Assembly (NCBI RefSeq): GCF_963676685.1
Contig: NC_092356.1
Span: forward strand, 22,741,750 to 22,805,749
Direction: 5' to 3'
Source: Mytilus edulis
Lineage: Eukaryota; Mollusca; Bivalvia; Mytilida; Mytilidae
DNA: 64,000 nucleotides
The notes under the pieces were generated by a model, which saw only the letters and a program-made list of their open reading frames with translations, was not told the DNA's origin and did not search any database. Made by a program: the position numbers and the translations under genes. Below, piece by piece: positions 1 to 12,785 of the stretch (position 1 is its first letter; each line of letters opens with the position of its first letter).

Positions 1-25
1 TAATAATAATAATAATAATAATAAT
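1..25. repeat. (TAA)n microsatellite
   Basis: The window opens inside an uninterrupted run of TAA/AAT trinucleotides. Its left end is outside the window. Confidence 0.95.
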
Positions 26-2849
26 TTTTGTTGTTGTCATAATGAAAATAAGCAACAAAATTAATGATTTTACTGAAATACATTGATTTTGTATTGTATT
101 TTTTTTAACTGACAGATGCCATTGACCTCAAAGCTTTGATATAAGAACGATTTTAATATATTTTCGAAAACAAATACAAATAAAGCTGACATACATTTGT
201 GTGAAAAAGGTAACCAAAATGTTTTGCAACATATAATAAAATGGCAACACAATGTAGCTTGTTTAAAAAAAATTAAATGCATTTTCAAAGAGAATAATGT
301 TTGTTGCACAATGGACGCTTAATGCAACATAACATGATATAATTTTCATATAACAAAATTTATTTTCTTAATTATGAAGTTTAAATTACACAATAATATG
401 CTTTTAATACTTTCAAAAATTCAGGGATTTCAAAACAATAAATTGGAGTCATAATTAAGAATGTTTCCATTTTCTGCAAATGGACATTTGCGTGTGTAAT
501 GCTTAAAATGTATATTTTGAATAGTGAAACCAATTTTCTGACAAACTTTTTTTCACTATGTTACAACGTACACGATTCTTTAACAATGATTTGATATAAC
601 CTCATGAGGGACAAAGCAGAAGTTTAAACTGATGTTGCTTTGCTTTTCTGCTTACAAAACACGAACAGTTTAAAATGATGTAATTTTATTTTGATTGAGA
701 CAGGCTGTCCAATTCATCAGTTGTTATGCAATCACAAGGTCAAACACGTTATGCATATTATGAGCATGGTCAAATACATGGCATAATTTAATAAATACGA
801 GTGACCTTGTCGGTAAATAAGAATTGTATAAGAAGAATATCTTTGTCATGACTCTTTACACGTATTATCAGGAACTGCGCAGTTTATATCTGCTGATGTA
901 CATGTATGATCGCTTGTGGTCGATATATCGTTTGCATACTTAATAAAGCAGCTTTCAAAAAGCACATTCTTAACTTTTCGGAGAACCTTTCGAAAATGAA
1001 ATACATTGTCAAGAATCCAATTTGTAAGCCAAATTATAGTTAGTCTATATATTGATTGATTGCATGATTAATATTAAATGCTTCATTTAGCACTTTTGTC
1101 CTATTTTGTGGCGGTTAGTTTTTATTGGCAGAGAACGCCGGAGTACCCAGCATCAACAACCGACCTTTGGCAATTAAGGTTATAGAAGTCTGCACATGCC
1201 ACATGCAGGATTTTAACTCACATCCTAACTGTTATCAGGCCAATTATATATTAGTTTGACTATTTAGACCAGTTGGGCACCATCGCCCCTGTTTCTGTTA
1301 GAAGATTAAGATAAAAAAAAGAAATGATTACATCATGTTATAATAGATAGATTTTAGGTCACTTTTGTTGGTGATTGTTTTTATGTAACGGCTTCTACTA
1401 ATGCTCCCAAATTTATATTTATATTTAGACTTGCATATACCTTTAAATTGTTTTAATTCGAGCGGCATTGATAGTTCCGCTTTTATGTGGTGTACAAAGG
1501 TTATGTTTTGAGTGAAGGCAATGTTCTATGTACTTGAACGTTTTACTTTAATTATTTTATTGCTAGGGTCTTAAATTTCGCATTTAGAGTAACGTCACCA
1601 AGAAAATACTACATTTAGTATTGTTCCTGTAGATAAAAATTTAAATTTGGATTGTTAGCAGAACCGTCTGTCCTGCTTCAGGTTAAAGTGTTTGTTCAAT
1701 GATGTTTTTGATGAAGTTGAAGGCCAATTAACTTAAAACTTAGCACACATATTCCCTATAATAGAGTTTTTACCCAAATATTACGGTCTGCTGAACACAC
1801 AGTATAATAGTGCGAGTGGAGCATCCGTGTGCTATCGACACATTCTTGTTGTTAACTATAGAACCGCATATTTGACAAATAATTACGAAAATCGCAAATG
1901 TTTTGGAGTTTATTGCAGAAAGCTTGGCACTGAGGTACGTACATCGGTCATCGTTTTTTTTAGCAGGACACATTTCCCGGTATAATAAGGCAGAAGCTAC
2001 CAAGGGGCCTCCAAAACTTATAGATCGATTAAAAATTACAACGCCGTTGCCAAAAAAAAAAAAAAAAGACCAACGCACAAAAATCTAAATAAAAAACTAA
2101 TGAGCGAGCAATACGAATAACACACAACTATGGGTAATATCAGTTGCACAAAATTAGTAGTCATAGGCATTAATATATATTTGACTTTTCTTATAATTAT
2201 ATTGTTATGCTTTTTACAATTCTAGGCTATTTTACCACACATATGGAAATTTCGACATTATTAAATGGATGTTAGTGACATATTATTTTTATTTAAAAAG
2301 TCGAAGAGGAACAAGTTTCTTGACAATAAACATGATTTATATATGTACAAAGTAATTAAAGTTTACTGATTTACTATCAAAACGTTACTTCATGATCCAT
2401 ATTTAAGTCAACATATATTATATATGTACTAATGATGATGCATAACATAAGTAATACACAATAAAAAGTTATACAGATAATGTAAGCATATCCAAAACAT
2501 AATATGAAAAATACCTAAAAGTGTTAGCAAACTAATTCCCTACCCAACCCCCACAAAAGTAAAAACATTCCCAGGCTGCAGATACATTTGTGTAGTTCCA
2601 TAAATGAAAAATGACAAGAAATACGGTGGCATGATGTACCTTTGATGCTTGAAAATACAAAATTTCAATTCTTGTATCTATGATGAGTTTATTTAATAAT
2701 AAAAAAAAAAATAGAAGAAAATTGAACAAAACAACAACAATAACAGCAACAATAACAATTTTAGTATATAATTTGCACAATACGTAATAACCGTTTCACA
2801 AATGATATCGGATATGTTCCTTACGTCGTAACTACAATCCCCTTCTCTT
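26..2849. other. AT-rich intergenic DNA, no gene seen
   Basis: Low-GC sequence with only short, low-complexity reading frames and a poly-A run near 2052-2067. I see no exon with recognisable protein similarity, no paired splice signals around a conserved block and no RNA gene. Confidence 0.6.
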
Positions 2850-3137
2850 TCATGAATGTGACCTACCGAATTAGACTATTTACCGGATTTGTAATCACAT
2901 AAGCAACACGACGGGTGCCACATGTGGAGCAGGATCTGCTTACCCTTCCGGAGCACCTGAGATCACCCCTAGTTTTTGGTGGGGTTCGTGTTGTTTATTC
3001 TTTAGTTTTCTATGTTGTGTCATGTGTACTATTGTTTTTTCTGTTTGTCTTTATCATTTTTAGCCATGGCGTTGTCAGTTTGTTTTAGATTTATGAGTTT
3101 GACTGTCCCTTTGGTATCTTTCGTCCCTCTTTTTTTG
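2850..3137 (+). repeat. Dispersed repeat family A, near full-length copy
   Basis: A unit of about 250-290 bp runs from a GAATGTGACCTACCGAATTA-like start, through GCCACATGTGGAGCAGGATC and GGAGCACCTGAGATCACCCC, to GTCCCTTTGGTATCTTTCGT and a CCCTCTTTT end. The same unit recurs at 25075-25270, 21105-21310 (partial), 58985-59243 (inside gag) and, inverted, at 13600-13800, 41085-41340, 42640-42930 and 57185-57310. All copies that reach it share a pyrimidine tract and AG directly before CCATGG. It is a non-autonomous interspersed repeat; I cannot assign its class. Confidence 0.85.
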
Positions 3138-3439
3138 TGCCGATATTCGATCCGTAAGTCTACAACGAAGAGACAAATCAAGATAAACAACAGAAACTCC
3201 AAAAAAGCGAGACGGCCCTCAACCATAAAACTCTAGTCAGTATTTCAAGTTCAAATATTTCCTGGAAACACCGAATCCAGTATTTTGATTGGTTGATTTT
3301 TAAGTCTGAGTACGATTATCGTGCACAAAAGGTTTTTGTTTTTTCCATACAAATATTCCAATAGCGATCAATTGTTTGTTTACATACTAGAAAAACAACA
3401 CAATGAAAGATCATTGGGTTTTGTTATTTAAAGTAAGCT

Positions 3440-3720
3440 CATCGGAGGTCTCGTAGTTGTGTGTTCGTCTAGAGTGCGGGAAGTCGTGATTCAAACCCCA
3501 GACAGATGAAACCAAAACCTGTTTTTTGGTAACTGCTGCTTTCCCACTAAGCATGGGACTTCAATGCGGATGAGAAAAGACAAGTAAGTCGAAGTCAAAA
3601 TAATTATTACGGCAGGTTAATCTGTCATCTTCTGGACTGTTACCTTGTAAACTAGTAAGTTCAAAATCCTGTTAAGTGTGTCTGTTTGGTACAAAAAAGG
3701 TAAATATTTATATTTAATTA
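3440..3720 (+). repeat. tRNA-derived SINE candidate
   Basis: The head contains a tRNA-like stretch: an A-box-like TCGTAGTTGTGTG about 40 bp upstream of GATTCAAACCC, which fits the RNA polymerase III B-box. A roughly 200-bp body (GCTGCTTTCCCACTAAGCAT and downstream) and an AT-rich tail follow. This is the usual build of a tRNA-headed SINE. The cloverleaf is degenerate, so it is not a functional tRNA gene. Confidence 0.5.
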
Positions 3721-4035
3721 ACCCGTTGATATTCCCGTCAACGTCCTGAATATGCATTTTAAATGCCGCTGGATGTTTAACAACTATTCATCATCGTCAT
3801 TCTCCTACGTTATGTAATGTTTTGAATGTTCTATAATCTTTATGTAACAAGATCATATTATTTATGTTAACACATGTGAAAGTTTAACACGTTTAAACTA
3901 TGAATCAAAGAGTGAAACTTACTAATAAGCACAAAACGCGTACCTTAAAATATAGTTTATAGGTAAAATGTGAAAGAAAAGTATGTCGTGATTGAACGAG
4001 GTTTTTTTTTATCCGGCTTAGAACATTAAAAAACT

Positions 4036-5218
4036 AGAGGCTCTAAAGAGCCTGTGTCGCTCACCTTGGTCTATGTGAATATTAAACAAAGGAAGCAGAT
4101 GGTTTCAGGACAAAATTGTGTTTTGGTGATGGTGATGTGTTTGTACATCTTACTTTACTGAACATTCTTGCTGCTTACAATTATCTCTATTTTATCTCTA
4201 AAAATTGACTATAAAGAACAAGAACTCCTTAGAGGTCAATTGACTATTTCCGTCATGTTGACTTATTTGTAGATCTTACTTTGCTGAACATTTTTGCAGT
4301 TTATAGTATATCTCTATTTATAATAATATTCAAAATAATAACCAAAAACAGCAAAATTTCCTTAAAATTACCAATTCAGGGGCAGCAACCTATCAACGGG
4401 TTGTCCAATTCATCTCAAAATTCCAGGGCAGATAGATCTTGACCTGATAAACAATTTTACCCGTGTCAGATTTGCTCTAAATGCTTTGGTTTTTGAGTGA
4501 TAAGCCAAAAACTGCATTTTACACCTATTTTCTATTTTTAGCCATGGCGGCCATCTTGGGCGGTTGGCTAGATCACCGGACACAATTTTAAACTAGATAC
4601 CCTAATGATGATTGTGGCCAAGTTTAGTTTAATTTGGCCCAGTAGTTTCAGAGGAGAAGATTTTTGTAAAAGATGACTAAGATTTACGAAAAATGGTTAA
4701 AAATTGACTATAATGGACAATAACTCCTAAAGGGGTCAACAGACCATTTTGGTCTTGTTGAACTATTTGTAGATCTTACTTTACTGAACATTTTTGCCGT
4801 TACAGTTTATCTCTATCTATGATAATATTCAAGATAATAACCAAAAACAATTCAGGGGCAGCAACCTATCAACGGGTTGTCCGATTCATCTCAAAATTTT
4901 AGGGCAGATAGATCTTCACCTGATTAACAATTTTACCCCATGTCAGATTTGCGCTAAATGCTTTGGTTTTTGAGTTATAAGCCAAAAACTGCATTTTACC
5001 CCTATGTTCTATTTTTAGCCATGGCGGCCATCTTGGTTGGTTGACCGGGTTACCGGACACATTTTAAACTAGATACCCTAATAATGATTTTAGCCATTTT
5101 TGGTTAAATTTGGCCCAACAGTTTCAGAGGAGAAGCTTTTTGTAAAAGTTAACGACGACGGACGACGCCGGACGCCGGACGCCAAGTGATGGGCCTTCGG
5201 GCCAGGTGAGCTAAAAAG
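4036..5218. mobile_element. Non-autonomous element with CTCACCT/AGGTGAG ends and internal duplication
   Basis: It starts with a small hairpin (AGGCTCTAAAGAGCCT) followed by CGCTCACCTTGG, and ends with GGCCTTCGGGCCAGGTGAGC, so the ends are inverted. The interior holds a diverged direct duplication of about 500 bp (roughly 4260-4690 and 4765-5150). Each half contains GGGGCAGCAACCTATCAACG and CCATGGCGGCCATCTTGG. A short GGACGACGCCGGACGCCGGA tract precedes the right end. No coding capacity. Probably a mollusc DNA-transposon derivative. Confidence 0.65.
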
Positions 5219-8200
5219 TGTTACACAACTGTTCACCTGTTTATGTAATGCCACGTGATTAAATCTAAATTGCAGTGTATATTTAACCTAGAAAATTACA
5301 AAGGGTACGATGGAAGGTGAACTGATAAAAACATCAATCGAAGAAAACTAGACAACTTAATAATAAAAAAAAACCTACGAACAAGAATATGTCCATATTA
5401 CACGGACTCGCACTATCATTCTGTGTATTCACTGGACCGTGAAATTGGGATCGAAACTCTACTTGGCATTAAAATTAGAAAGGTCATATCATAGCGTCAA
5501 GTTTAGACTTCATCAAAAACTACCTTGACCTAAATCCATAACATGAAGCCGGACAGACGGACGGACGACCGGACGAACAGACGGATGAAAAAACGAGCGG
5601 ACGCATAGACCAGATAACTTAATGCCCCTCTTCTATTGTAGGTAGGGTATAAAAACCAAATTACATTTCGATAGGGTCAACCATTCCTTTGCTCTTTCAA
5701 TAGACGCCCGTTGTGTTACTCCTTTTAAGATTACTTTAATATCCGATGATAGACATTATACAGAAACAGAAATATTTTTATTTATGAGTTTTATCATTTA
5801 ATGTAAACAGTAAACCAACAAAAATACTGAACGCAGAGAGGAAAATTCAAAACGAAAAATCATTAATCAAATAGCAAAATCAAAAGCTCAAAGACATCAA
5901 ACGAATGGATAACAGCTGTCGTATTTCTAATTTGGTGCATTCATTTGCCTTGTGTATAAAATGGTAGATTTTACCTGGTTTTATAGCTAACTAAGCCTCT
6001 CAATTGTATGACAGTCGCATACAATTTAAATGAAACAATATATAATTTGTTTGTTAATATTTCTATTTAATACAAGGAACAATATTATTCAAATGTCTTT
6101 TGACTGCATGTATAAGATTTTTTTTTTGTGTTTGAATCAACAAATGAATTATCTTAACCATAATTTTTTAAAAGATTTTAAATTGTCTTAGATATTAAAA
6201 AATAAGAAAGTTAATCCAACAAACGGCAATAAAGCTAAAAAAAACTACACTTTTTAAGAAAGTAATGATAGTGGCATATGATAATAGAGGTTATTTACTG
6301 GTATTTTGTTTGTTCTTTTATAATCAGTTATTACTATTTACTTTCCAGTGGGCGTTTGTAACTAACAAATGATCTATAAGTTATGTGTAGAGTATACAGG
6401 AAAATATCGGGATTACAATAACTCAATATCAGTACATTTACATGATTCATAGAGAATTTGATTATATAAAGATCGTTTTTAATATATAGTTCACGCACAC
6501 TTGTTTTATAGTAAAACTAAGCCAAACGAGTGTATAAAACATATTCATATTTTTTTAATTTTAAGTTTCATATGATTTTTGAAAATCAATAAGTTAATAA
6601 GACAACCAAAGACCTCCGAACAAAAGAGGATGTGAATCTCTTTAACAATACTTTTAAAACAATTTGTTATACAACTTCGAAATAAAAAGATCTGATATCT
6701 GCAGAATATTTAAGAAAATGCTCATTTCGGTTAAATTTATTGAATTTCTCTTACGCAACACGATAAATGATCATTATAGTGTTCTCAATCATAATATTTG
6801 ACATAAAAACCTGTTGAATTCAATGAATATCTGAACAGCCTTTTTGTAACATCTTCAGGGGCAATTAAGTAGGTGTGAGTGCCTCGCTTAAAACGTGTAA
6901 AGATATTATGGCAAATAATCTCATTAGCAAGATTGATCTTCATTCTAAAATTGACATAGAATAAACTACATAAAAGAAATGCATTTATTTGAGTAATCCG
7001 TCATTTACTTTACACGTCGATTTGAAGCAACAGCTCTTTAAAATTCTACATTTTCGGTACATTTATGACTTATTTGACAGTATAATCGAGTTAATCGTGG
7101 TACGTCTACAGGGTTTTTGTTTTAAGTTGTATGTATTCTTGTGCTTTTACTGTTTGAGCGTACATGATATTGCCCTTTATATTAGAGTTATCTTATTTCT
7201 ATTTTCTAAGTGTATGTAAAAAATATAATAACAAAAACACAGAACTCAGCGGGAAATTATAAACGGAAAGTTGCTAAGCAAATGGCTACTTCAAAAGCTC
7301 CAACACATCAAACTAATGTAACACAACTGTCATATTCCTTACTTGTTACATGCATGTTCTTATACTTGACGTTTGCTTTTGTTGCAGTTCAGTGATACAA
7401 TTGATTTGTTCTATTTGTTACCTGGATTTGGGGTTTGCTGAATCAAAATTTGATTATTGAACAGCGATATACTGCTGTTGTCTTTTTTGAGAGAGGCCAT
7501 GTGTTATCTATTGAAAGATAAGATGTCCGTCCCTTTCAAAAATACCATTTTCCCCTTGGCAGTCATTAAAAAAACCGCCTATCATCCTCGTGGTTCAGAC
7601 TTGCAGCACTCACCAATTACACAAATTGCTGATAGTATATATGAAATAATTGCCATGTTTTCCATTGGAAATTAGCAGTAAACAATCAATTAATCATGAT
7701 CGAATTAATGGTTATATGAATTAGTAATTTGTTTTAGTCCTAAATATGCATGGAAAATATGCTACTAGTGTTAATGACTAAGCAAATACTTAATATACAT
7801 ATCAGATACTGCTGAACACGCCCATCATTTCAACATAGAGGCTAAAATGAGTAATATATGCTTTGTTTGAATGAGGATATTTTTTATTAGTTTTTCAGAA
7901 ATATATGTTTTGCTCCGATATCGAAAGGACGTTTTTAATTCTATTTCGTCTGTACACTTATTCGTCATTTTGTCATATAACTTTGGGATCGTCAATACTT
8001 TGTAATGAGCCCGTTTTGAAATTTTTTTCTTCGATAAGGGTCTTTTTAATAAAGGATGAGTGCCGATTCTTTAGGTTTTTATTGTTCTGTAATGACGATT
8101 TATTTGTTTTTTCGTGTAAAACTATTGTAGATAGCGGTCAACCATTTACAGAAAAATAAAACCTGCACGCAGGCAAATTTAATCAAATTCAGCAGTTGAA

Positions 8201-8697
8201 GGAATCCGAATATGAATTATTACAATGCACTGACAATTTATGTCATCCTCAATTGGTACACGCATTTTCTTATTTAGAAAATGTGGATGAAACCTGTTTG
8301 TTTTAATGTTAGCTAAACCCTTCACTCCTATGCCTTTGGCAATACAAAAAAAAAGTGAAATCACAAAAATACTGAGTTCCGAGGAAATTCAAAACAGAGA
8401 GTCCCTCATGTCCCTAATCAAATAATAAAACACATCAAACGAATAGGCGTGAGTTTCTAAAGTTTATATATTAAAAATTAATTGAAATACACATACGACT
8501 ATTCATCAAAGCAAGACACATAATGTTATTTAAATGCTTTCATCACACCTTTAAATGTCAAGAAATCTTTTAAATACTATTTAATTTCAAATGCAAAGAC
8601 AGTGGCGTAGTATTATTAAATGAGATTGTACATTTTAGCCTGAGGAGTGCATAACTAATTTTTGATTCGTTTTATCAAGCACTAGTAACGTTTAAAG
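5219..8697. other. Intergenic DNA upstream of gene 1
   Basis: AT-rich DNA holding family D repeats at about 5815-6020, 7225-7345 and 8350-8445 (marked by AAAATACTGA..., ACATCAAACGAATGGATAAC and CTCTCAATTGTATGACAGTC-like blocks). The short reading frames at 6989-7219, 7457-7675 and 7905-8159 show no recognisable domain or codon signature. I see no clear TATA box before gene 1. Confidence 0.6.
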
Positions 8698-8833
8698 ATG
8701 AGTATGAGGTTTTGTTTTCAAATTTGTGTTTTTTCCTTTATTTTCTGCCACTATGTTGACGCTCAATTCCTTGCGGGAAACTCAGGGTGGCCGCCAAGTG
8801 GAAATGTTATACCCCGTGTGACCGCACCAGCAC
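8698..8833 (+). CDS. Gene 1 exon 1 (signal peptide and linker)
   Basis: 136 nt, 45 codons plus one base. It starts ATGAGTATGAGG; the second ATG two codons on could also serve. It encodes the signal peptide and the linker AGNSGWPPSGN. The donor is C|GTAAGTAG. The same exon in gene 2 also places the predicted Ala-Gln cleavage at residue 22, which supports this start. Confidence 0.75.
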
Positions 8834-11800
8834 GTAAGTAGAAAATAAAAATAACTAATGACTTTAGAACTAGTATGTATATTTGTTTAGGGGCCAGCTG
8901 AAGGACACCTCCGGGTGCGGGAATTTCTCTCTGCATTGAATACCTGTTGGTGACCTTCTGCTGTTGTCTGTTATATGGTCGGGTTGTTGTCTCTTTGATA
9001 ATTCTCCATTTCCATTCTCAATTTTATTTACATTAAATTCATTCTGAATACATAGTATATGACATGATATAGTCGCTTGCACATTATGTTTGTCATTCAA
9101 AATGGCTTCTCAAATCTAAGGTGTCAAATAAGGCAGATTACGGTAACCGTAATGATATTCAATTGAGAAATTCTGGTTTTATTGCGTTAAATTCATTCTG
9201 AATACATGTTATATGACATGATATAGTTGCGTGCACATTATGTTAATCAGTAAAAATGGCTGCTCAAGCCGAAGTTCTCAAAATGACCTCTAATTAGTAA
9301 ACACTTGTAGGATCATGTTCGGTCAATAGTCACTGAAGCGTTCGTGGCACAAAATTAATGCATACATTTATACGCAACTGTTTCATATCAATACACAATG
9401 ACAAAAAAAAAATCAAAAAATCTGAATGTAGCAGAAATATACAAAATGGCCACCCTGTACAATGCTTTGAGATGTTTACTGTTTGATATTTTGGTGTAAA
9501 ATTTCATCTTCCACACGCTTGACTTTATTATGTATATGTTGAGGATCCTGGAGTGTCTTTAAAAGTACCCACTGTAGGTAAGACAAAACTGACAAATTAA
9601 GATCGTAGTCGATATTACCCTGCCACAATCGGTGCTTCTAACTATTATCACTAATGTTGAAAGTCGGGTGATCACTTAGGATCAAGTACTTAGACCGCTT
9701 GGCTACCGTGGTATTCTGTAAGTCGAGGAAGCAAAGTCATTATCCGGACCCAAAAATAGGCATACCAGCAACAAAAACCAGTTCACATGATTTTTAACAA
9801 ACCTTTCTGAAACTGTCTGTTCATAAATTATAAAGAAACCAAAAGTTTCAACTCCCTGAGGCACGGTTTGCAATCGATACATTTGCTATTACTTTTATGT
9901 CATGTTTGTCAATACAGCTCGTAAAATGTTTTGATTCTAATACATCATTGGCTTTTAGATATTCGGCCTTGAGTGTTCCCAATTACTGAATGTTATATCT
10001 GAAAACGCTTCAGATACATGAAATTAATAAACAATATTAAGCAATTCTGGTTAAACTAGCTTTCCTTATTCAAAGCTATGATGCATAGCCCGCCTTTAGC
10101 TATATCTTTTGTCCTACTTGTTATAATCAACTCTTCAATTCCTGATTTGTTTTCGAATTTTTAATGTGGCCTTGAGCATCACTACTGACGAAATGCGCAT
10201 TTGAGTGTAAATGGTGCCGTTTATGTTATTACTTCCACTAGGGTCATAACTTTTCTGATGGACCGCTTCCAGAGATTATCACCAGCCCAGTACTGAAACG
10301 GCAGTAAATGCAAAACCAAGATTTTTTTACCGACAAATGAAATAAAAAATGTCTAATAACAACATTTTATTTCACCAATGCATTATACAATGTCATTAAC
10401 TATCTTTGATTAAGTTATGATGTAATGTCATTCACAGTTTAATAAGAGTGTAGTGTGTCAATCTACTACACTTTTGTATAATTTTACAAAAATAATGACT
10501 TTAGTGGTGTAAGAAATAACGAAGAAAAAAAAAGTAAAATTGAGAATGGAAATGGGAAAAATGCCAAAGAGACAATAATCCGACCAAAGATCACCCAACA
10601 GCCGAAGTCCAACGGGTCTTCAATGCAGCGAGAAACTCCCACACCCGGAGTAGGGCTTTAGCTGGCCCCTAAACAAAAATATATACTAGTTAGGTGATAA
10701 TGGACGTCATTCTTAACTCCCAAATATACACAAGAAACTAAAATAAAAGGCTGATACATATAATCAGTGGAGTAAAGTAAAATAAACTGTTTCGCATATG
10801 ATATAACACAATGTTCAAAATGGCATATATACGAGAAAAAATTAAAATAAACGTTGGTAAACATAATCTATATACATGGTGTCAGTTTTTTAAAAATTGT
10901 CACCAATTACAAAAGATTTACTACTCGCTCGTTCAGCTCAGTTTCAATACAACAAATTTATTTTCCTTTTAAGCTCGATGCAGTGCAATCAAAAGTATCA
11001 ACTGTGAAAAATATGGTTTCAATGTCACGATGTTCCCGACTTTTCTTGGGCATCTAAATGTAGAAGCTGCAGATGCCCTGCTGACTCACACATTTAAAAA
11101 TACTATTGTATGTCCAATTCCAAGACAATCTGCCGAATTGATAGGATGTGCCATTATTCTTCCGCTTTGTGAAATGGGTAAAAAAGTGCCCCCATGCCAG
11201 GAGGATTGCACAGGTAAAACATAAAGTATTATAAGTATTTTGTATGTTCAATATTTTTGATGACATTCTTTGATATTACTATCGAGGATCTAGTTAATAA
11301 AGTACTCCAACATTTTTAGTTTGATCTTTAGTCTCTGTCGTTTATATAGGCTTTGGTTTTTCAAATACGGCCTTGAAAATCACTGAAGAGACATCTTCAA
11401 TGGTCGTACTGGAAAGCAGAAAACTAGGTTTTACAAACAAAACAACCAAGCATAACTGACATAAGATTGAATACAATTAAAAAGTATAATACAATTTATA
11501 AAAATTGCAGTTAATGTTTGCCAGACGTAGTCATATCTTGTTTCTAGATGTATGTGAAAATTTTTTCCCATTTATATGCATTTTTTTGCTTTTTCGCGAT
11601 ATTTGTTGATTTTCAAAATGCCGTTTAATGAATTTTACACGAAAATTTGATCATATTGACCTTTGATCCATGAATTATAAACAGATTCTAAAACTGCATT
11701 TAGTGTGATACGATATTTATCCACTCGAAACAGTTAAGTATTTAAAATGTAACTGTCGGAGAGTAGATCAATATCATATGACACGAGATTTGGTGGTTGA

Positions 11801-12461
11801 ATCTGTTTCTCTAATGCTTTAATAACAATATGCAGGCAAACTTATTCTTTTTGTGAGCTAACCATGATGAGTTACAGATCAAGTTCAAGTTTCATTCTGT
11901 TCCGCTAATTTTTGCCAAAACTTAAGGGTTTACAAATATGAAAATTGTTGAAAATCACAGTTATACGCACTTTTTTCTATACGCCTCCATATTTTGAGCT
12001 GATTTTTAATATGTGAGACTACCATCATGTTTCTGTCCACATGTGTTATTGAACTTGCAGATTTTTCAACTTTTTGAGACGGGCCATTCGTGTCGCTCTG
12101 ACCCATCTAGTTTGATTCTGCGACACTGATGAATGTGTTTTTTTTGTAGACAAAACACACATCTGGCGTACAAAACATATATCTGGTATCTATGATGGGT
12201 TTGTTTACTAGTTTTTGTAATGAGTTTGGTATACTATTTCAGTACCGTTTGAGCTTTTGATTTTGCCATTTAATTAGGGTCTGTCCATTTGAATTTTCCT
12301 CGGAATTCATTTTTTTTGTGATTTTACTTTTCATTTTTATTCCCTTTGCAGATGTTATCACGCAATGCAGAGTTAATCAATCCCCAGGATATGAGATGTC
12401 TCTCAGAATATGTACTTTATTTCCAAAAAGGTTGTCAGGCATTAATTGTATCAGAATATAA
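8698..12461 (+). CDS. Gene 1: secreted single-domain Frizzled-type CRD protein (3 coding exons)
   Basis: The join 8698-8833, 10974-11213, 12352-12461 gives 161 aa. All introns are phase 1 with GT donors and AG acceptors. Residues 1-22 form a signal peptide (hydrophobic VFSFIFCHYV, cleavage expected after VDA). Residues 23-46 are a short Gly/Pro/Asn linker, and 47-161 a ten-Cys domain (Cys48, 56, 92, 104, 111, 120, 124, 131, 146, 158). YGFNVTMFPTFLGH after Cys56 and VPPCQEDC match the Frizzled CRD signature (Y-N-x-T, P-N, G-H, P-P-C-R-x-x-C). N62-V-T is a possible glycosylation site. Known CRDs bind Wnt lipids or related ligands; binding here is inference. The stop TAA sits one base before the third intron. 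No NTR domain or membrane segment follows, unlike sFRP or Frizzled. A diverged paralogue lies 26 kb downstream. Confidence 0.8.
8880..9023 (+). repeat. Dispersed repeat family B (intron 1 of gene 1)
   Basis: A copy of a roughly 140-bp repeat with GGGGCCAGCTGAAGGAC, CTCCGGGTGCGGGA and TATGGTCGGGTTGTTGTCTC, ending in TTCCATTCTCAATTTT. Other copies are at 25318-25455 and 42228-42360 (+), and at 10540-10690, 12630-12785 and 15950-16100 (-). Confidence 0.8.
9029..9275 (+). repeat. 157-bp-period direct duplication in intron 1 of gene 1
   Basis: The block at 9029-9120, with TTAAATTCATTCTGAATACA and TATGACATGATATAG then GCACATTATGTT, recurs at 9186-9275 with a few differences. It is an intronic tandem duplication with no coding content. 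Confidence 0.75.
9276..10539. other. Rest of intron 1 of gene 1
   Basis: Non-coding. It includes a family G remnant near 10165-10225 (GCATCACTACTGACGAAATG, a degenerate relative of the block at 26310-26390). Nothing else recognisable. Confidence 0.55.
10540..10690 (-). repeat. Family B repeat, inverted copy
   Basis: Reverse-complement copy of the family B repeat, including GAGAAACTCCCACACCCGGA and GCTGGCCCCTAAAC, within intron 1 of gene 1. Confidence 0.8.
10974..11213 (+). CDS. Gene 1 exon 2 (CRD cysteines 1-7)
   Basis: 240 nt, phase 1 at both ends. The acceptor is TTTTCCTTTTAAG and the donor is CACAG|GTAAAAC. It holds seven of the ten CRD cysteines and the YGFNVT signature. Gene 2 exon 2 is also exactly 240 nt, with the same reading frame and no gaps in alignment. 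Confidence 0.88.
11214..12351. other. Intron 2 of gene 1
   Basis: Non-coding, AT-rich. It has a family G remnant near 12120-12200 (GACAAAACACACATCTGGCG) and an inverted family D fragment at about 12225-12340 that runs up to the 3' splice site. Confidence 0.65.
12352..12461 (+). CDS. Gene 1 exon 3 (CRD cysteines 8-10 and stop)
   Basis: The acceptor is TTCCCTTTGCAG. Combined with the last base of exon 2 it reads D-V-I-T-Q-C, then the last three CRD cysteines, ending C-I-R-I then TAA at 12459-12461. One base (G12462) follows before the GTAGGC donor. The same place in gene 2 has CAA (Gln), so gene 1 is shortened by about four codons. Confidence 0.82.
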
Positions 12462-12629
12462 GGTAGGCAACCATTACTGTTATTGTGATAATATGGTTAC
12501 TTGTGAACTGCAATTCATCCACATAGTAGGTGGTGCTTTGCATTAATATATATGTTAAAAGTGTTATAGTCTAGTTAATTAAGATAACTATTGCCATTCG
12601 AATTATATTAAAAATAAACGAAACCCTAT

Positions 12630-12785
12630 AAAAATGAGAATGGAAATGCAAACTGCGTCATAGAAACAGCAGCCCCCCAAAAAAAAACCAGAAAACAGCC
12701 AATGGCTACTATAATAGGTCTTCAACACAACGAAAAATCCCGTATCCGGAGGAAGGCTTCAGCTGACCTTTAAAAAAAGATATAT
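12630..12785 (-). repeat. Family B repeat, inverted diverged copy
   Basis: A diverged reverse-complement copy with GGTCTTCAACACAACGAAAA and CAGCTGACC, located in intron 3 of gene 1. Confidence 0.6.

Noticed and set aside
7457-7675. 72-codon frame upstream of gene 1
   Set aside because: No homology recognised, no splice partners, ordinary AT-rich composition.
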